Position numbers and translations under genes: made by a program
Notes under the pieces: generated by a model
What the model was told of the DNA's origin: nothing
What the model saw: the letters and a program-made list of their open reading frames with translations, nothing else
Database searches by the model: none
DNA from: DAORHV01 sp964458645
GTDB taxonomy: Bacteria > Patescibacteriota > Gracilibacteria > Peribacterales > Peribacteraceae
Reading direction: 5' to 3'
DNA length: 56,300 nt
NCBI GenBank assembly: GCA_964458645.1
Contig: CAYWJU010000012.1
Span: forward strand, 1 to 56,300
In this document: piece after piece, positions 9,183 to 17,247 of the stretch
Position numbering within the stretch: the stretch's first letter is position 1
Layout of the letters: every line of letters begins with the position of its first letter

Positions 9183-10969
9183 TGCGCAGTATCAAAGTAC
9201 TGATGGAACAAATCGACGGCGCCCAAATCCTCCAAGTATCCACCGACGCGTGACAGCGCACTGCGGTCACGGACGGCCTGTTGCAGCCATTGCGTGTAGT
9301 CGTCGACGCACCGCGTAGCCGCAAGCATGTTGTCATCGCAGGTGTCGTCGGGAACATCCAATTCACCGATGCGATCGATGGACTCGCGCAAATCGAGTTC
9401 ACGTCGGTCGAGGTCGCTGTGATCACCTTCTTGCAGCAGTGCGCGCAAGCGCATGATATCCGGCTGCGAGTAGATGTATTGGATCAACGAGGTTTTCTGC
9501 GCCTCTACATCTTGGCCGGAAAATGCTTTGCGCTGCATCAGCGGAGCCTGGCGCGATGCGGCCTCCACGGTACGCAGCATGTCGCCCGGATTCACCGACT
9601 CGATGGTCTGGCCGGGAACAAGGCCTGCCGTGAGCGGGTTGGCCTGTTGCGCGACTCCTGCAAAACGCTGCAGGTATTTTTCCGCGGCTTGATCGTCGAT
9701 ATTCTCCAGTGCCTTCTTGTCGATCTTGCGATCACGCTGAATGGAAACAGTCAGCTTGTTGATGGCATCCACCACTTCCCTGGCTTGCTGCGGAGTGGCG
9801 GTCGCAACGGTTGTCTCCAATGCGGAGAGCTGTGCTTCGACCTTCTCGCGGTCGATACCGTACTCGCGCTCGAGCACCGGAAGCACCATGCGAAGGTTAC
9901 CGACGTTCTGCAGAATATCGTCATACGATGCCTGCACATCTGGCGTTGCAACCTTTTCAACTCGCTCTTTTACTTCCACGATTGCCTCGAACAATTCGAC
10001 TGGGCGCTTGTTTTCGCCGATCATTTCAACGATTGTTTCGGTCGACAATCCGTCGATGGCAACGCCTTGGCGCTGCAGCTCAGCGACGAGCGAAAGCGTC
10101 TCGCTCTGCAGAGCTTCTCTGGGCATGACCTTCGTCACTTTGCGCAATTCCTCGGTGATTGCAGTCGGGTCTCCGGTCAGCTTGGCCTGGTCAATTGCCT
10201 GCTCGGAAATGACACCTTCGCTGATGGTGGTTGCAATCAAGCGTGCAAGCATGTCGTTGTAACGATCGCGCTCGGCGAACTTGGACAAGCCGAGATCACC
10301 GGCGAATTTATCGGCGCGTTCGCGTTGTTCCGGCGTGAGCGCACGACGGTCGCGCAACGCGCGCAGAATGTCTTTGAGAGCCTCTTGTTCATCGGCTTCG
10401 AAGTAGCCGGCATACGCTTCGCCTTCGGGTGTGCGAATGAAGGTATTGGACGCTGCTGCCGCGACTGCCGTTTGCAACACATGCAACGGAATCGCAGGAG
10501 CTGCAGGCTGTGGCTGCGTCGCAACGGCTTCGGTGGGTACGGATTGATCGGTGCCTGCAGACGATACGGTGTCGTCCGGCAACAAGTCTGCATTCAGCTG
10601 CACGTCGGTTTCCAGCTGGCATGTACTCGAACAGCCGTCGCCGGAAACATTGTTGCCATCTTCACAGGTTTCAGGCGATTGCACGCTTCCATCACCACAG
10701 AATTCAATCGTGCAGAGCGATCCGCATCCGTCGCCGCCAATCAGGTTGCCGTCGTCGCATTGCTCTGCGATGTCGGTCACTCCATTGCCACACACTTCAT
10801 GCAAACAATACGCACTGCAGCCATCGCCGGTCGTCAGGTTGCCGTCGTCGCATTGCTCGCCGGCATCCACAATGTCATTGCCGCACACTTCGTCGCTCTG
10901 TGCGTGCGAGGTGCCGCGGTTGGCAATCCAGCCCATGGCGATGAGCGCCACCAGGGTGACGGTAGCCAT
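9179..10969 (-). CDS. Exported protein with DUF4215-type Cys-rich repeats
   Basis: The protein has 596 aa from the first ATG. A hydrophobic signal segment (VTLVALIAMGW) is followed by three tandem repeats of the CGNG-x-x-D-x-x-E-Q-CDDGN-x-x-x-GDGC-x-x-x-C type (about residues 28-120), typical of DUF4215 and Myxococcus Cys-rich repeats on surface proteins. A Pro/Ala/Gln linker follows, then a helical, charged region of more than 400 aa. The ORF continues in frame upstream of the ATG through K-P-T-L-N-T-A-K-N-K-I-L-G-V to a stop at 11024-11026. That adds a lysine-rich n-region, so the true start may be the CTG at 11014. It is the first gene of an operon with the sigma-like gene. Confidence 0.7.
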   Translation of the reverse strand: MATVTLVALIAMGWIANRGTSHAQSDEVCGNDIVDAGEQCDDGNLTTGDGCSAYCLHEVCGNGVTDIAEQCDDGNLIGGDGCGSLCTIEFCGDGSVQSPETCEDGNNVSGDGCSSTCQLETDVQLNADLLPDDTVSSAGTDQSVPTEAVATQPQPAAPAIPLHVLQTAVAAAASNTFIRTPEGEAYAGYFEADEQEALKDILRALRDRRALTPEQRERADKFAGDLGLSKFAERDRYNDMLARLIATTISEGVISEQAIDQAKLTGDPTAITEELRKVTKVMPREALQSETLSLVAELQRQGVAIDGLSTETIVEMIGENKRPVELFEAIVEVKERVEKVATPDVQASYDDILQNVGNLRMVLPVLEREYGIDREKVEAQLSALETTVATATPQQAREVVDAINKLTVSIQRDRKIDKKALENIDDQAAEKYLQRFAGVAQQANPLTAGLVPGQTIESVNPGDMLRTVEAASRQAPLMQRKAFSGQDVEAQKTSLIQYIYSQPDIMRLRALLQEGDHSDLDRRELDLRESIDRIGELDVPDDTCDDNMLAATRCVDDYTQWLQQAVRDRSALSRVGGYLEDLGAVDLFHQYFDTAQ

Positions 10970-11097
10970 GACGCCGAGAATTTTGTTTTTTGCAGTGTTC
11001 AGTGTGGGTTTCAGAAAATCGTATCAGCATACCACATAACATCATCTTTTGCAGCGATTGATAGAAGACGAAATACAAGAATATTGTCTGATATGTT

Positions 11098-11502
11098 TTA
11101 TACATCGGCGATCCATTCCGAGCCGATATCCACCAAATGCTCGATGACACGATCTTCGCAAACGCAGAGAAGGTCGATTCTACCCGCTCCGTCGTACGCA
11201 TGGCGGGTGATCCACAGATCGATCGCCCGACGCAGCGTGCGTCGTTTGTGAGCGGTCATGGCGGTATGGATCGGATAGGCCGTCGAATGCCGACTGCGCG
11301 TCTTCACTTCCGCGAAGACCATCATCTTCTCGCTGGGGTCGTAGGCGACCAGATCCAACTCGTCGCGTCCAAGCCGCACGTTGCGTTCGCGGACGTCATA
11401 TCCATTCGACTGCAGATAGGCCGCCGCAATGTCTTCGCCGCGTTGCCCCAGACGCAGGTGCGCCGGAGTAATGGCCGTTGGCAGGGGAGATAGCGGGAAC
11501 AT
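11098..11502 (-). CDS. yraN: YraN-family (UPF0102) endonuclease-like protein
   Basis: The protein has 134 aa from the ATG at 11502. It shows the UPF0102 pattern: LGQRGEDIAAAYLQSNGYDVRERN, then GRDELDLVAYDP and FAEVKTRS. The D-E-L-D-L and E-V-K residues form the restriction-endonuclease-like (PD-(D/E)xK) active site. Family proteins sit next to dprA/comM-type genes in many genomes; here comM is the divergent neighbour. The true start could also be the ATG at 11529. The function is thought to be DNA processing but is not well established. Confidence 0.88.
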   Translation of the reverse strand: MFPLSPLPTAITPAHLRLGQRGEDIAAAYLQSNGYDVRERNVRLGRDELDLVAYDPSEKMMVFAEVKTRSRHSTAYPIHTAMTAHKRRTLRRAIDLWITRHAYDGAGRIDLLCVCEDRVIEHLVDIGSEWIADV

Positions 11503-11541
11503 ATTCGAGAAATGCTGTCTGCCGGACATCCTTGCATATGG

Positions 11542-11557
11542 GTGTACGAAAGTACAC
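11542..11557. promoter_or_regulatory. GTGTAC-GAAA-GTACAC palindrome, divergent yraN/comM
   Basis: A perfect 6-bp inverted repeat with a 4-nt spacer lies in the space between divergent yraN and comM. Nearly the same 16-mer occurs at 32864-32879 upstream of ssb. A possible comM -10 (TACACT, 11553-11558) overlaps its right arm, as an operator would. Confidence 0.6.
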
Positions 11558-11605
11558 TCTACGTACGGACACCTCCTGTTCATCTTTTTCTTCCCAAGCC
11601 TCCCC

Positions 11606-13111
11606 ATGCTTACACAGCTCACTTCCTTCGCGACCCACGGTGTGGGCGCCGTACCGGTCCACGTGGAAATCGGCGTGATTCCGACTGCCGGCGAACCGAA
11701 GTTTCTGATCGTCGGTTTAGGCGATGCCGCCGTTCAAGAAAGTAAGCAAAGAGTCATGATGGCCATGAAGGCATCGGGGTACAAAATCCCCATGGGCCGA
11801 GTGACGAACGTGAACCTCGCGCCAGCACATATCAGGAAGGTTGGAACACGCTACGATCTGGCAATTGCACTTGGCATTTTGCAAAGTAATGACGTCATCT
11901 CTTTGCCAGAAAGCCTGTTAAAGGCCACTGCAGTGTTAGGTGAGCTAGCCTTCGACGGAGCCCTCCGGCACGTCAGCGGTGTCCTGTCGTCTGTACTTGC
12001 CTGTCGCGCGTTGGGGCTTAGTACGGTGGTCGTGCCGCATGCCAACGGGCCCGAGGCAGCGTTGGTTCCCGGCATCCGGGTGATCGCCGCCCACAACCTC
12101 TGCGACGTCGTGGCGTACCTATCGGGCACCAAGGAAATTCCTGCCATTGCATCCTCGCCCGACGCACCGCACGCGGCAGGCGGCAACGTGGTGGACTTCG
12201 CCGACGTGCGCGGACAAGCCCAGGCCAAACGCGCGCTGGAAATCGCCGCCGCAGGCGGACACAACGTGCTGCTGTCCGGTGCACCAGGGTCGGGCAAGAC
12301 GCTCCTCGCCAATGCGCTTCGTACCATTTTGCCACCCCTCTCCACCGACGAAGCACTGGAAGTCACTGGCATTTATTCGGTCGCCAACTTGCTGCCGGCC
12401 GACACGCCGCTCATCCGTCAACGACCGATCCGCACGGTGCACCACACTGCCAGCGGGGTGGCCATCGTGGGTGGCGGAACACACCCTGCTCCGGGGGAGA
12501 TTTCGCTCGCGCACCGAGGCGTTTTGTTCTTGGATGAATTGGCTGAATTTCCGCCTCAAGTTTTAGAAGTGTTGCGGCAACCCTTGGAGGACAGAAAAAT
12601 TACCATCAACCGTGCACAGGGGACCGTGACGTTCCCGGCCGACGTCATTTTGGTGGCGGCCATGAATCCGCCGCAGTTTTCATCGTCGTCCATGGAACGC
12701 ATGCGAAAGAGAATCAGTGCGCCGCTGTTGGATCGGATCGATCTGACCATCGACGTGCAGCCGGTGGACATTGAGGATTTGCGGAGCAAGGCAGAGAATA
12801 CCGCCGAGACCAGCGCCGTCATCCGCAAGCGCGTACAGGGTGCACGCGAGCGTCAGGCCATTCGGTTCAAAGACCTTCCGATGTCGACCAACAAGGAGAT
12901 GGGCGTGAAGGAGTTGGACCTCCTGTGTCCGCTGGATGACCGCAGCGAAGCGCTCTTGAAACAGGCGGCCGCCCGACTGAAACTTTCGGCTCGCAGTTAT
13001 CACCGCACGATTAAAGTGGCACGCACCATCGCCGACTTAGCCGACAGCGACCAGATCCAAATGACCCACGTCGCCGAGGCGCTGCAGTACCGCCAGTCGG
13101 TGGGGGTGTAA
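11606..13111 (+). CDS. comM: ComM/YifB-family Mg-chelatase-like AAA+ ATPase
   Basis: The protein has 501 aa, the usual size. An N-terminal ChlI-like domain (VHVEIGVIPTAGEPKFLIVGLGDAAVQESKQRV) is followed by the AAA+ core. Walker A is SGAPGSGKTLLANAL and Walker B is VLFLDELAEF. A C-terminal Mg-chelatase subdomain ends with LSARSYHRTIKVARTIADL. ComM is a hexameric helicase that drives branch migration during natural transformation. The start at 11606 (MLTQLTSFATHG) is set by the family N-terminus. Unlike most genes here it has a leader of about 40-50 nt, pyrimidine-rich, with the palindrome at 11542-11557 upstream. It ends directly against the convergent next gene. Confidence 0.95.
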   Translation: MLTQLTSFATHGVGAVPVHVEIGVIPTAGEPKFLIVGLGDAAVQESKQRVMMAMKASGYKIPMGRVTNVNLAPAHIRKVGTRYDLAIALGILQSNDVISLPESLLKATAVLGELAFDGALRHVSGVLSSVLACRALGLSTVVVPHANGPEAALVPGIRVIAAHNLCDVVAYLSGTKEIPAIASSPDAPHAAGGNVVDFADVRGQAQAKRALEIAAAGGHNVLLSGAPGSGKTLLANALRTILPPLSTDEALEVTGIYSVANLLPADTPLIRQRPIRTVHHTASGVAIVGGGTHPAPGEISLAHRGVLFLDELAEFPPQVLEVLRQPLEDRKITINRAQGTVTFPADVILVAAMNPPQFSSSSMERMRKRISAPLLDRIDLTIDVQPVDIEDLRSKAENTAETSAVIRKRVQGARERQAIRFKDLPMSTNKEMGVKELDLLCPLDDRSEALLKQAAARLKLSARSYHRTIKVARTIADLADSDQIQMTHVAEALQYRQSVGV

Positions 13112-14104
13112 TTAGGCGACCGTGTGACGCTCCGGTCCGTTGGCAGCCTGCCACACGGCGCGTGTCGCGCCGCGGACTTCCTCCAGGTCCACGCCCATGG
13201 CTTCGAACTCGGATTGGATGCGTTCGTAGATTCCCATCCAGCCGTCGGCGAATCCTTCCATGTGCCGGATGGCGTAGATCTCGGACGGCCATACTGGTTC
13301 CTTGGTGCCGATGTACTGCTGATAGGCGGTACCCGACGCACGCGTGCGCAGATGCACTTCGCGCATGTCCGCGAACGCCTGAATGTCGTCGAGTTTGGGA
13401 CCCTTCGGTTTGCCGCAGACGTCGGCATAGATGAAGATTTTTTGCTCGAGTGTGAGCGCGTTGAATATTTCATCGCAGTAGTCGGTCACCCAGCCGTCGC
13501 GCTCGGCAATATCCATCTTCGCCGCCTGCTCCACCGACACCGGACCGACGTGGAATTCGGTCGGCATGAAGAGTTCCTTCACGCCGGGATGAATGCGCAG
13601 ATCCTCCAGTATGGCGTCGCCAAGCACGTCGTTGAAGTGGTAGCGGAACACGCCGCTGAGTTTTCCGATGTCGTTGAGTTCGCCGGCCGCGTGCAATGCG
13701 TTGGCGGGCAGATGCAGATGCTGCACGGCATTCACCGCCGCCGCCAATTGCCCGGCGTAGATGCCGGCGACTTCCAGGTGCGCGTGCAGGCGGCTGTTCT
13801 TGGCGGTGAGGGGGGCCGCCGCGAGGCGCATGCGGCGCAACCGGCTGATGTCCTCCGGACCGATGTCCTCCAGTGGACGCGAGGCATCCGTGAGCGGGCT
13901 GCCTTTCAGTTCGACGGCACCGGCGACCAGCAATGCGCGGATCACTTCCTGGATTTGTGCTGACTCGCGGCGCACCACCTCCGTGCGCGGATCGGCATCG
14001 TCGTGGATCCATTCCAAATTCTCCCACTCACGCAGCGGAGCACCTCGTTCGATGGCGGGACGGAAATTCGACACGCCATCAGTGTAAGCATGAAGTAGCT
14101 TCAT
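13112..14104 (-). CDS. HD-domain-like hypothetical protein
   Basis: The protein has 330 aa from the ATG at 14104. I do not recognise it as a named family. HLEVAGIYAGQLAAAVNAV followed by ALHAAGELNDIGKLSGVF looks like the first helices of an HD phosphohydrolase, where AALLHDIGK is expected. Here the metal-binding His of the HD pair is Asn (L-N-D-I-G-K). A later segment ERDGWVTDYCDEIFNALTLEQKIFIYADVCGKP is HD-like in its Asp/Ala pattern (IFIYADVCGKP resembles the KI-x-x-ADR-x motif near the fourth ligand). It may be a degenerate or modified HD hydrolase. It is convergent with comM. Confidence 0.4.
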   Translation of the reverse strand: MKLLHAYTDGVSNFRPAIERGAPLREWENLEWIHDDADPRTEVVRRESAQIQEVIRALLVAGAVELKGSPLTDASRPLEDIGPEDISRLRRMRLAAAPLTAKNSRLHAHLEVAGIYAGQLAAAVNAVQHLHLPANALHAAGELNDIGKLSGVFRYHFNDVLGDAILEDLRIHPGVKELFMPTEFHVGPVSVEQAAKMDIAERDGWVTDYCDEIFNALTLEQKIFIYADVCGKPKGPKLDDIQAFADMREVHLRTRASGTAYQQYIGTKEPVWPSEIYAIRHMEGFADGWMGIYERIQSEFEAMGVDLEEVRGATRAVWQAANGPERHTVA

Positions 14105-14155
14105 GCAATAGAATTCAGTTTTTGCAAATCCTGAAGCGGGAGCTATCCTCTGGGC

Positions 14156-14998
14156 ATGCAGCACTACGCCGATCGTCTTCAGGAACGCATTGAGACTACT
14201 TCGCCCGTGTGCGTGGGCTTGGACCCGATGCTCGACAAACTGCCGAGCGGAATTGCAAAGGATATCGCCGGTGTAACAACGTTCTGCAAAGGCATCATTG
14301 ATGCAGTGAAGGGGGCCGCCTGTGCGGTGAAACCGCAGCTGGCGTACTTCGAACTGCTGGGATGGGAAGGCATGAAGGCACTGTACGAAGTGTCCGCCTA
14401 CGCGCAGAAGGCCGGGTTGCTGGTGATCGCCGACGGCAAAAGAAACGACATCGGTTCAACCTGCGACGCGTACGCCGACGCGTACCTGGGCGCCGACAAA
14501 CCGTTCGATGCGCTGACGGTCTCGCCGTACTTGGGATCCGACGGCATCGTGCCGTTTATCAAGCGCTGTGAAGCGAACGGCAAAGGAATTTACGTCCTTG
14601 TAAAAACAAGCAACGAAAGTTCGGGAGAACTGCAGGACTTGCCCGCCGGCGACGAGAGCGTGCATGAGCATTTGGCACAGTTGGTGGAAAGCTGGGCGGC
14701 GCAGAAAATCGGCGTGCGCAACCTTTCCAGTGTCGGCGCGGTTGTCGGCGCCACGTATCCGGAGGAACTGAAATATCTGCGCACGCTCATGCCGCACGTT
14801 CCGTTTCTTATTCCGGGCTACGGCGCGCAAGGCGGCACCGCTGACGATTCGAAATTCGGCTTCTTGCCGGACGGCACCGGCGCGGTTGTAAACTCGGCGC
14901 GCGGCATCATTTATGCCTCGGCAAAGGAGGATTGGCAGAAAGCGGCTGGAAAGGCCGCGGAAGCAATGGCCGCCGATCTGACGAGGGCCCTGGCCTAA
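14156..14998 (+). CDS. pyrF: Orotidine 5'-phosphate decarboxylase
   Basis: PyrF converts OMP to UMP, the last step of pyrimidine synthesis. The 280-aa length and N-terminus (TSPVCVGLDPMLDKLP) are those of type 2 PyrF. The catalytic Lys/Asp array is DGKRNDIGSTCDAYA at about residues 92-106. The phosphate-binding end is LIPGYGAQGGTADD with VVNSARGIIYA. A -10 box TATCCT (14144-14149) ends 6 nt before the ATG, so translation is probably leaderless. No other pyr genes are nearby. Confidence 0.95.
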   Translation: MQHYADRLQERIETTSPVCVGLDPMLDKLPSGIAKDIAGVTTFCKGIIDAVKGAACAVKPQLAYFELLGWEGMKALYEVSAYAQKAGLLVIADGKRNDIGSTCDAYADAYLGADKPFDALTVSPYLGSDGIVPFIKRCEANGKGIYVLVKTSNESSGELQDLPAGDESVHEHLAQLVESWAAQKIGVRNLSSVGAVVGATYPEELKYLRTLMPHVPFLIPGYGAQGGTADDSKFGFLPDGTGAVVNSARGIIYASAKEDWQKAAGKAAEAMAADLTRALA

Positions 14999-15020
14999 GC
15001 CAAACCCCTCTGGAACCAGG

Positions 15021-15049
15021 TTGCAGAAATGTCAATTTTAATGTACAAT
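15021..15049 (+). promoter_or_regulatory. Promoter of the small membrane peptide gene
   Basis: TTGCAG (15021-15026) and TACAAT (15044-15049) are 17 nt apart. Transcription should start near 15056, which gives a leader of about 20 nt to the ATG at 15077 and excludes the ATG at 15041 as the main start. Confidence 0.6.
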
Positions 15050-15076
15050 GTGACTAATAACTCTTCCAATACACAC

Positions 15077-15190
15077 ATGTTCCAGCGCCACCACATGGAC
15101 AAGCAGACCAAGGAGAAGATGATCGCTCTCAGTCTCCTCTGGGCCGTATTCGCTTGCGCATTCCTGATCGTCGTCCGCGCAATGTTCTAA
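15077..15190 (+). CDS. 37-aa single-pass membrane peptide
   Basis: The peptide starts MFQRHHMDKQTKEKM, a polar and basic N-terminus with His-His. One hydrophobic helix of about 20 residues (IALSLLWAVFACAFLIVV) runs to the end RAMF. An in-frame ATG at 15041 would give 49 aa, but the promoter argues for 15077. It is flanked by a good promoter and a strong terminator, so it is a stand-alone transcription unit. Function unknown. Confidence 0.65.
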   Translation: MFQRHHMDKQTKEKMIALSLLWAVFACAFLIVVRAMF

Positions 15191-15223
15191 GCGAACGAGA
15201 CGATCGTTACCACCGTACACAAT

Positions 15224-15250
15224 CCCTCCGGTGTTACCGGAGGGTTTTTT
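15224..15250 (+). terminator. Rho-independent terminator
   Basis: Stem CCCTCCGGT/ACCGGAGGG with loop GTT (15224-15244) is followed by six T. It ends the 37-aa peptide unit and lies 10 nt beyond the stop of the convergent SLH gene. Confidence 0.9.
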
Positions 15251-15259
15251 GTGAACGGA

Positions 15260-16951
15260 TTATTGGAACCTTGTACCGCGTGCAAGCGTGGACGCACTGC
15301 TTTCCACCCACTTGAAGCGTCCAGATTGATCTGTCCACCATACGCTGCCGAGCGCTTCGGGTGAGCCGCGCTGCTGCAAATCGACTTCCAGACTGGCGGC
15401 ACCGCCGGTGACCATGACATCTGCGCGCAGCTCCAGTGACAGAGTTCCGCTTTGCGGTATTTGGCCGACTGCAGCCGCGATGTTGCTGCAGGTAATGCCA
15501 TCGGAACCAAGTGAACACGACGTGTTCACGGCACCGCCCGGTTGATTCACGCGGATGTTTTTCAAGTCCACAGTGCCCGTACGCTGCAGCGTGAAAATCA
15601 AATCGGTGATGCTCAGCGACCTGCCGGCAATGGCATCGCCTGCAAAGGTGAAGGTGCCAAGGTTCAGGCCAGTGCCCGAAGTAATGGGCGCAGTCGTCGG
15701 GCTGGAAGAGCCGACAGTCGTAATGCGGCCGAAGGCTGTTTGGTGCTTGGGATACGGACCAAGAATATTCAGGCTGATGGTGGTATTGCTGGCATCGCCG
15801 ACCAAGGAGACCTTAAAGCTGCGCACCTGCAACAACCGCTCCGATGAACCGTTGTTTTCGGGCGTGCGGATAACGGCGCGAACAATGAGTTTCACGTCGG
15901 TGTTGGCAGGAATGGCGTAGCCCTGCTCGGGTGCCAACTGCACTTCGTAGTACTGCTTATAGTCAGACGGCGTGTTGTTCAGGCGCTGGCTGAGTGTTGC
16001 AATCACGACACCTTGTTCGTTAACAAGCTCGAGCACATCGAGTGCAGTGACCTCCTGGTACAACGTTACTTCGACTGAGCGCAGGTGAGCGGCTTCGACT
16101 GAGCGAATGGTACCGTCGGCAATCGCATCCGACGTACGGCCGGCGATAAGGAAGTGACTCACGGACGGCAACGTGAATCCGAGTGACGATGAGACAGAAG
16201 ACGAGAGCGACGAAGACATGGCCGAGGAAGAGGAGGCCTGCGACGATACGGACGACGCCACGCTGCTGGCGCTGCTCGATGATGACGCGACGTATTCACC
16301 GCGTTCAGCCAGACGATAATTCTTCAGTTGCCCCTGCGACTCCGCGAGAAAGGCGGCTGCGAGACGCGCCATTTGACCGCGTGTGAGCTCGGTATCGAAC
16401 GGTAGATTCGCGGACAATGCCGTGCCGTGCTCAAGTGCGGCGCGATAGTAGGGCGTATACCACTGGTCACCGGGCGCCTCGCTCAATTGATACTCGTACA
16501 ATTGAGCGAGAATTTTCAGTGCTTCGGCATAGTTCACGTTTCGCTCGGGCTTCAACGGCCACTGATCTTTCGGAAGTTTGGCATCGGGATAACCACTGAC
16601 GATGTCGTGCTCTTCACCGAAACATGCGTAAGGCATGAACCAGGCATCCAGCGGCACATCGGTAAAACACGACGTATCTGGACCGATGTAGGCATCCAGA
16701 AAATTGGAGTATGCGGTTTGAATGACGATCTTCAGGAATTCGGCGCGATTCAATCGTCGTTCGGGGCGGAACGTGCCGTCATCGTAGCCGCGCACCACCT
16801 CTTCGGCGGTGAGCATGCTGATTGCCGCCGACTCCGGCGTGGACGGATCCACGTCGGTATACGGCAGATGACTGCGGGTGAAATCCAGCGCGAACGCCGT
16901 GAACGGAATGCTCAAGAGGGCTGTAGCGGCCAAAAGTTTGCGGTTGATCAT
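15260..16951 (-). CDS. S-layer homology (SLH) domain surface protein
   Basis: The protein has 563 aa. A signal peptide (INRKLLAATALLSIPFTAFA) is followed by three SLH-type modules to about residue 205. The first has YTDVDPSTPESAAISML with GYDDGTFRPERRLNRAEFLK; the others are CFTDVPLDAWFMPYACFGEE and WYTPYYRAALEHG. SLH modules usually bind cell-wall polymers. Next is a Ser-rich linker (about 225-260), then a beta-rich C-terminal part with adhesin- or Ig-like strands. The start is the ATG at 16951, not 16966, because the -10 box TATACT (minus strand, 16958-16963) ends 6 nt before it. The gene is divergent from the small Cys-rich protein gene. Confidence 0.88.
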   Translation of the reverse strand: MINRKLLAATALLSIPFTAFALDFTRSHLPYTDVDPSTPESAAISMLTAEEVVRGYDDGTFRPERRLNRAEFLKIVIQTAYSNFLDAYIGPDTSCFTDVPLDAWFMPYACFGEEHDIVSGYPDAKLPKDQWPLKPERNVNYAEALKILAQLYEYQLSEAPGDQWYTPYYRAALEHGTALSANLPFDTELTRGQMARLAAAFLAESQGQLKNYRLAERGEYVASSSSSASSVASSVSSQASSSSAMSSSLSSSVSSSLGFTLPSVSHFLIAGRTSDAIADGTIRSVEAAHLRSVEVTLYQEVTALDVLELVNEQGVVIATLSQRLNNTPSDYKQYYEVQLAPEQGYAIPANTDVKLIVRAVIRTPENNGSSERLLQVRSFKVSLVGDASNTTISLNILGPYPKHQTAFGRITTVGSSSPTTAPITSGTGLNLGTFTFAGDAIAGRSLSITDLIFTLQRTGTVDLKNIRVNQPGGAVNTSCSLGSDGITCSNIAAAVGQIPQSGTLSLELRADVMVTGGAASLEVDLQQRGSPEALGSVWWTDQSGRFKWVESSASTLARGTRFQ

Positions 16952-16992
16952 GGCAGCAGTATACACCCCGCGAACCGTGGTAAGCTCTGCAC

Positions 16993-17247
16993 ATGCGCAT
17001 GCCTGTTGCAGGACTGGCTGGAGCCATTGTCGTCATTGTTGCGTTATCGCTGTTGTTTGGAGTGAGCGTGGCCAGTCGCATGGCACCCGAGCCCATTCAA
17101 CCGCACGTCACGGGTCCTGCCGACAGCTGCCGCAGCAACGCCGACTGCTGGTGCGCTTCCTTCGACGGTGCGGAGTTTCTTCCGGGTGTGTTCGTACCCA
17201 GCACTTGTGAAAGCAAAGGCGTGTGCTCCCTGTGCATCTACGAATAA
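16993..17247 (+). CDS. Small exported Cys-rich protein, 84 aa
   Basis: One hydrophobic N-terminal segment (VAGLAGAIVVIVALSLLFGVSVA) acts as signal or anchor. The outside part of about 50 aa has six Cys spaced as C-x5-C-x-C, then C-x5-C-x2-C, which suggests three disulfides. The family is unknown to me. A -10 box TAAGCT (16981-16986) ends 6 nt before the ATG. Its stop codon shares one base with the start of the TSUP gene, so the two form an operon. Confidence 0.65.
   Translation: MRMPVAGLAGAIVVIVALSLLFGVSVASRMAPEPIQPHVTGPADSCRSNADCWCASFDGAEFLPGVFVPSTCESKGVCSLCIYE

Noticed and set aside
9281..11251. 656-aa ORF on the + strand opposite the DUF4215 gene
   Set aside because: It is the antisense shadow of a well-supported Cys-rich exported protein; its residues show no domain and the opposite frame has clear repeats and a coupled neighbour.
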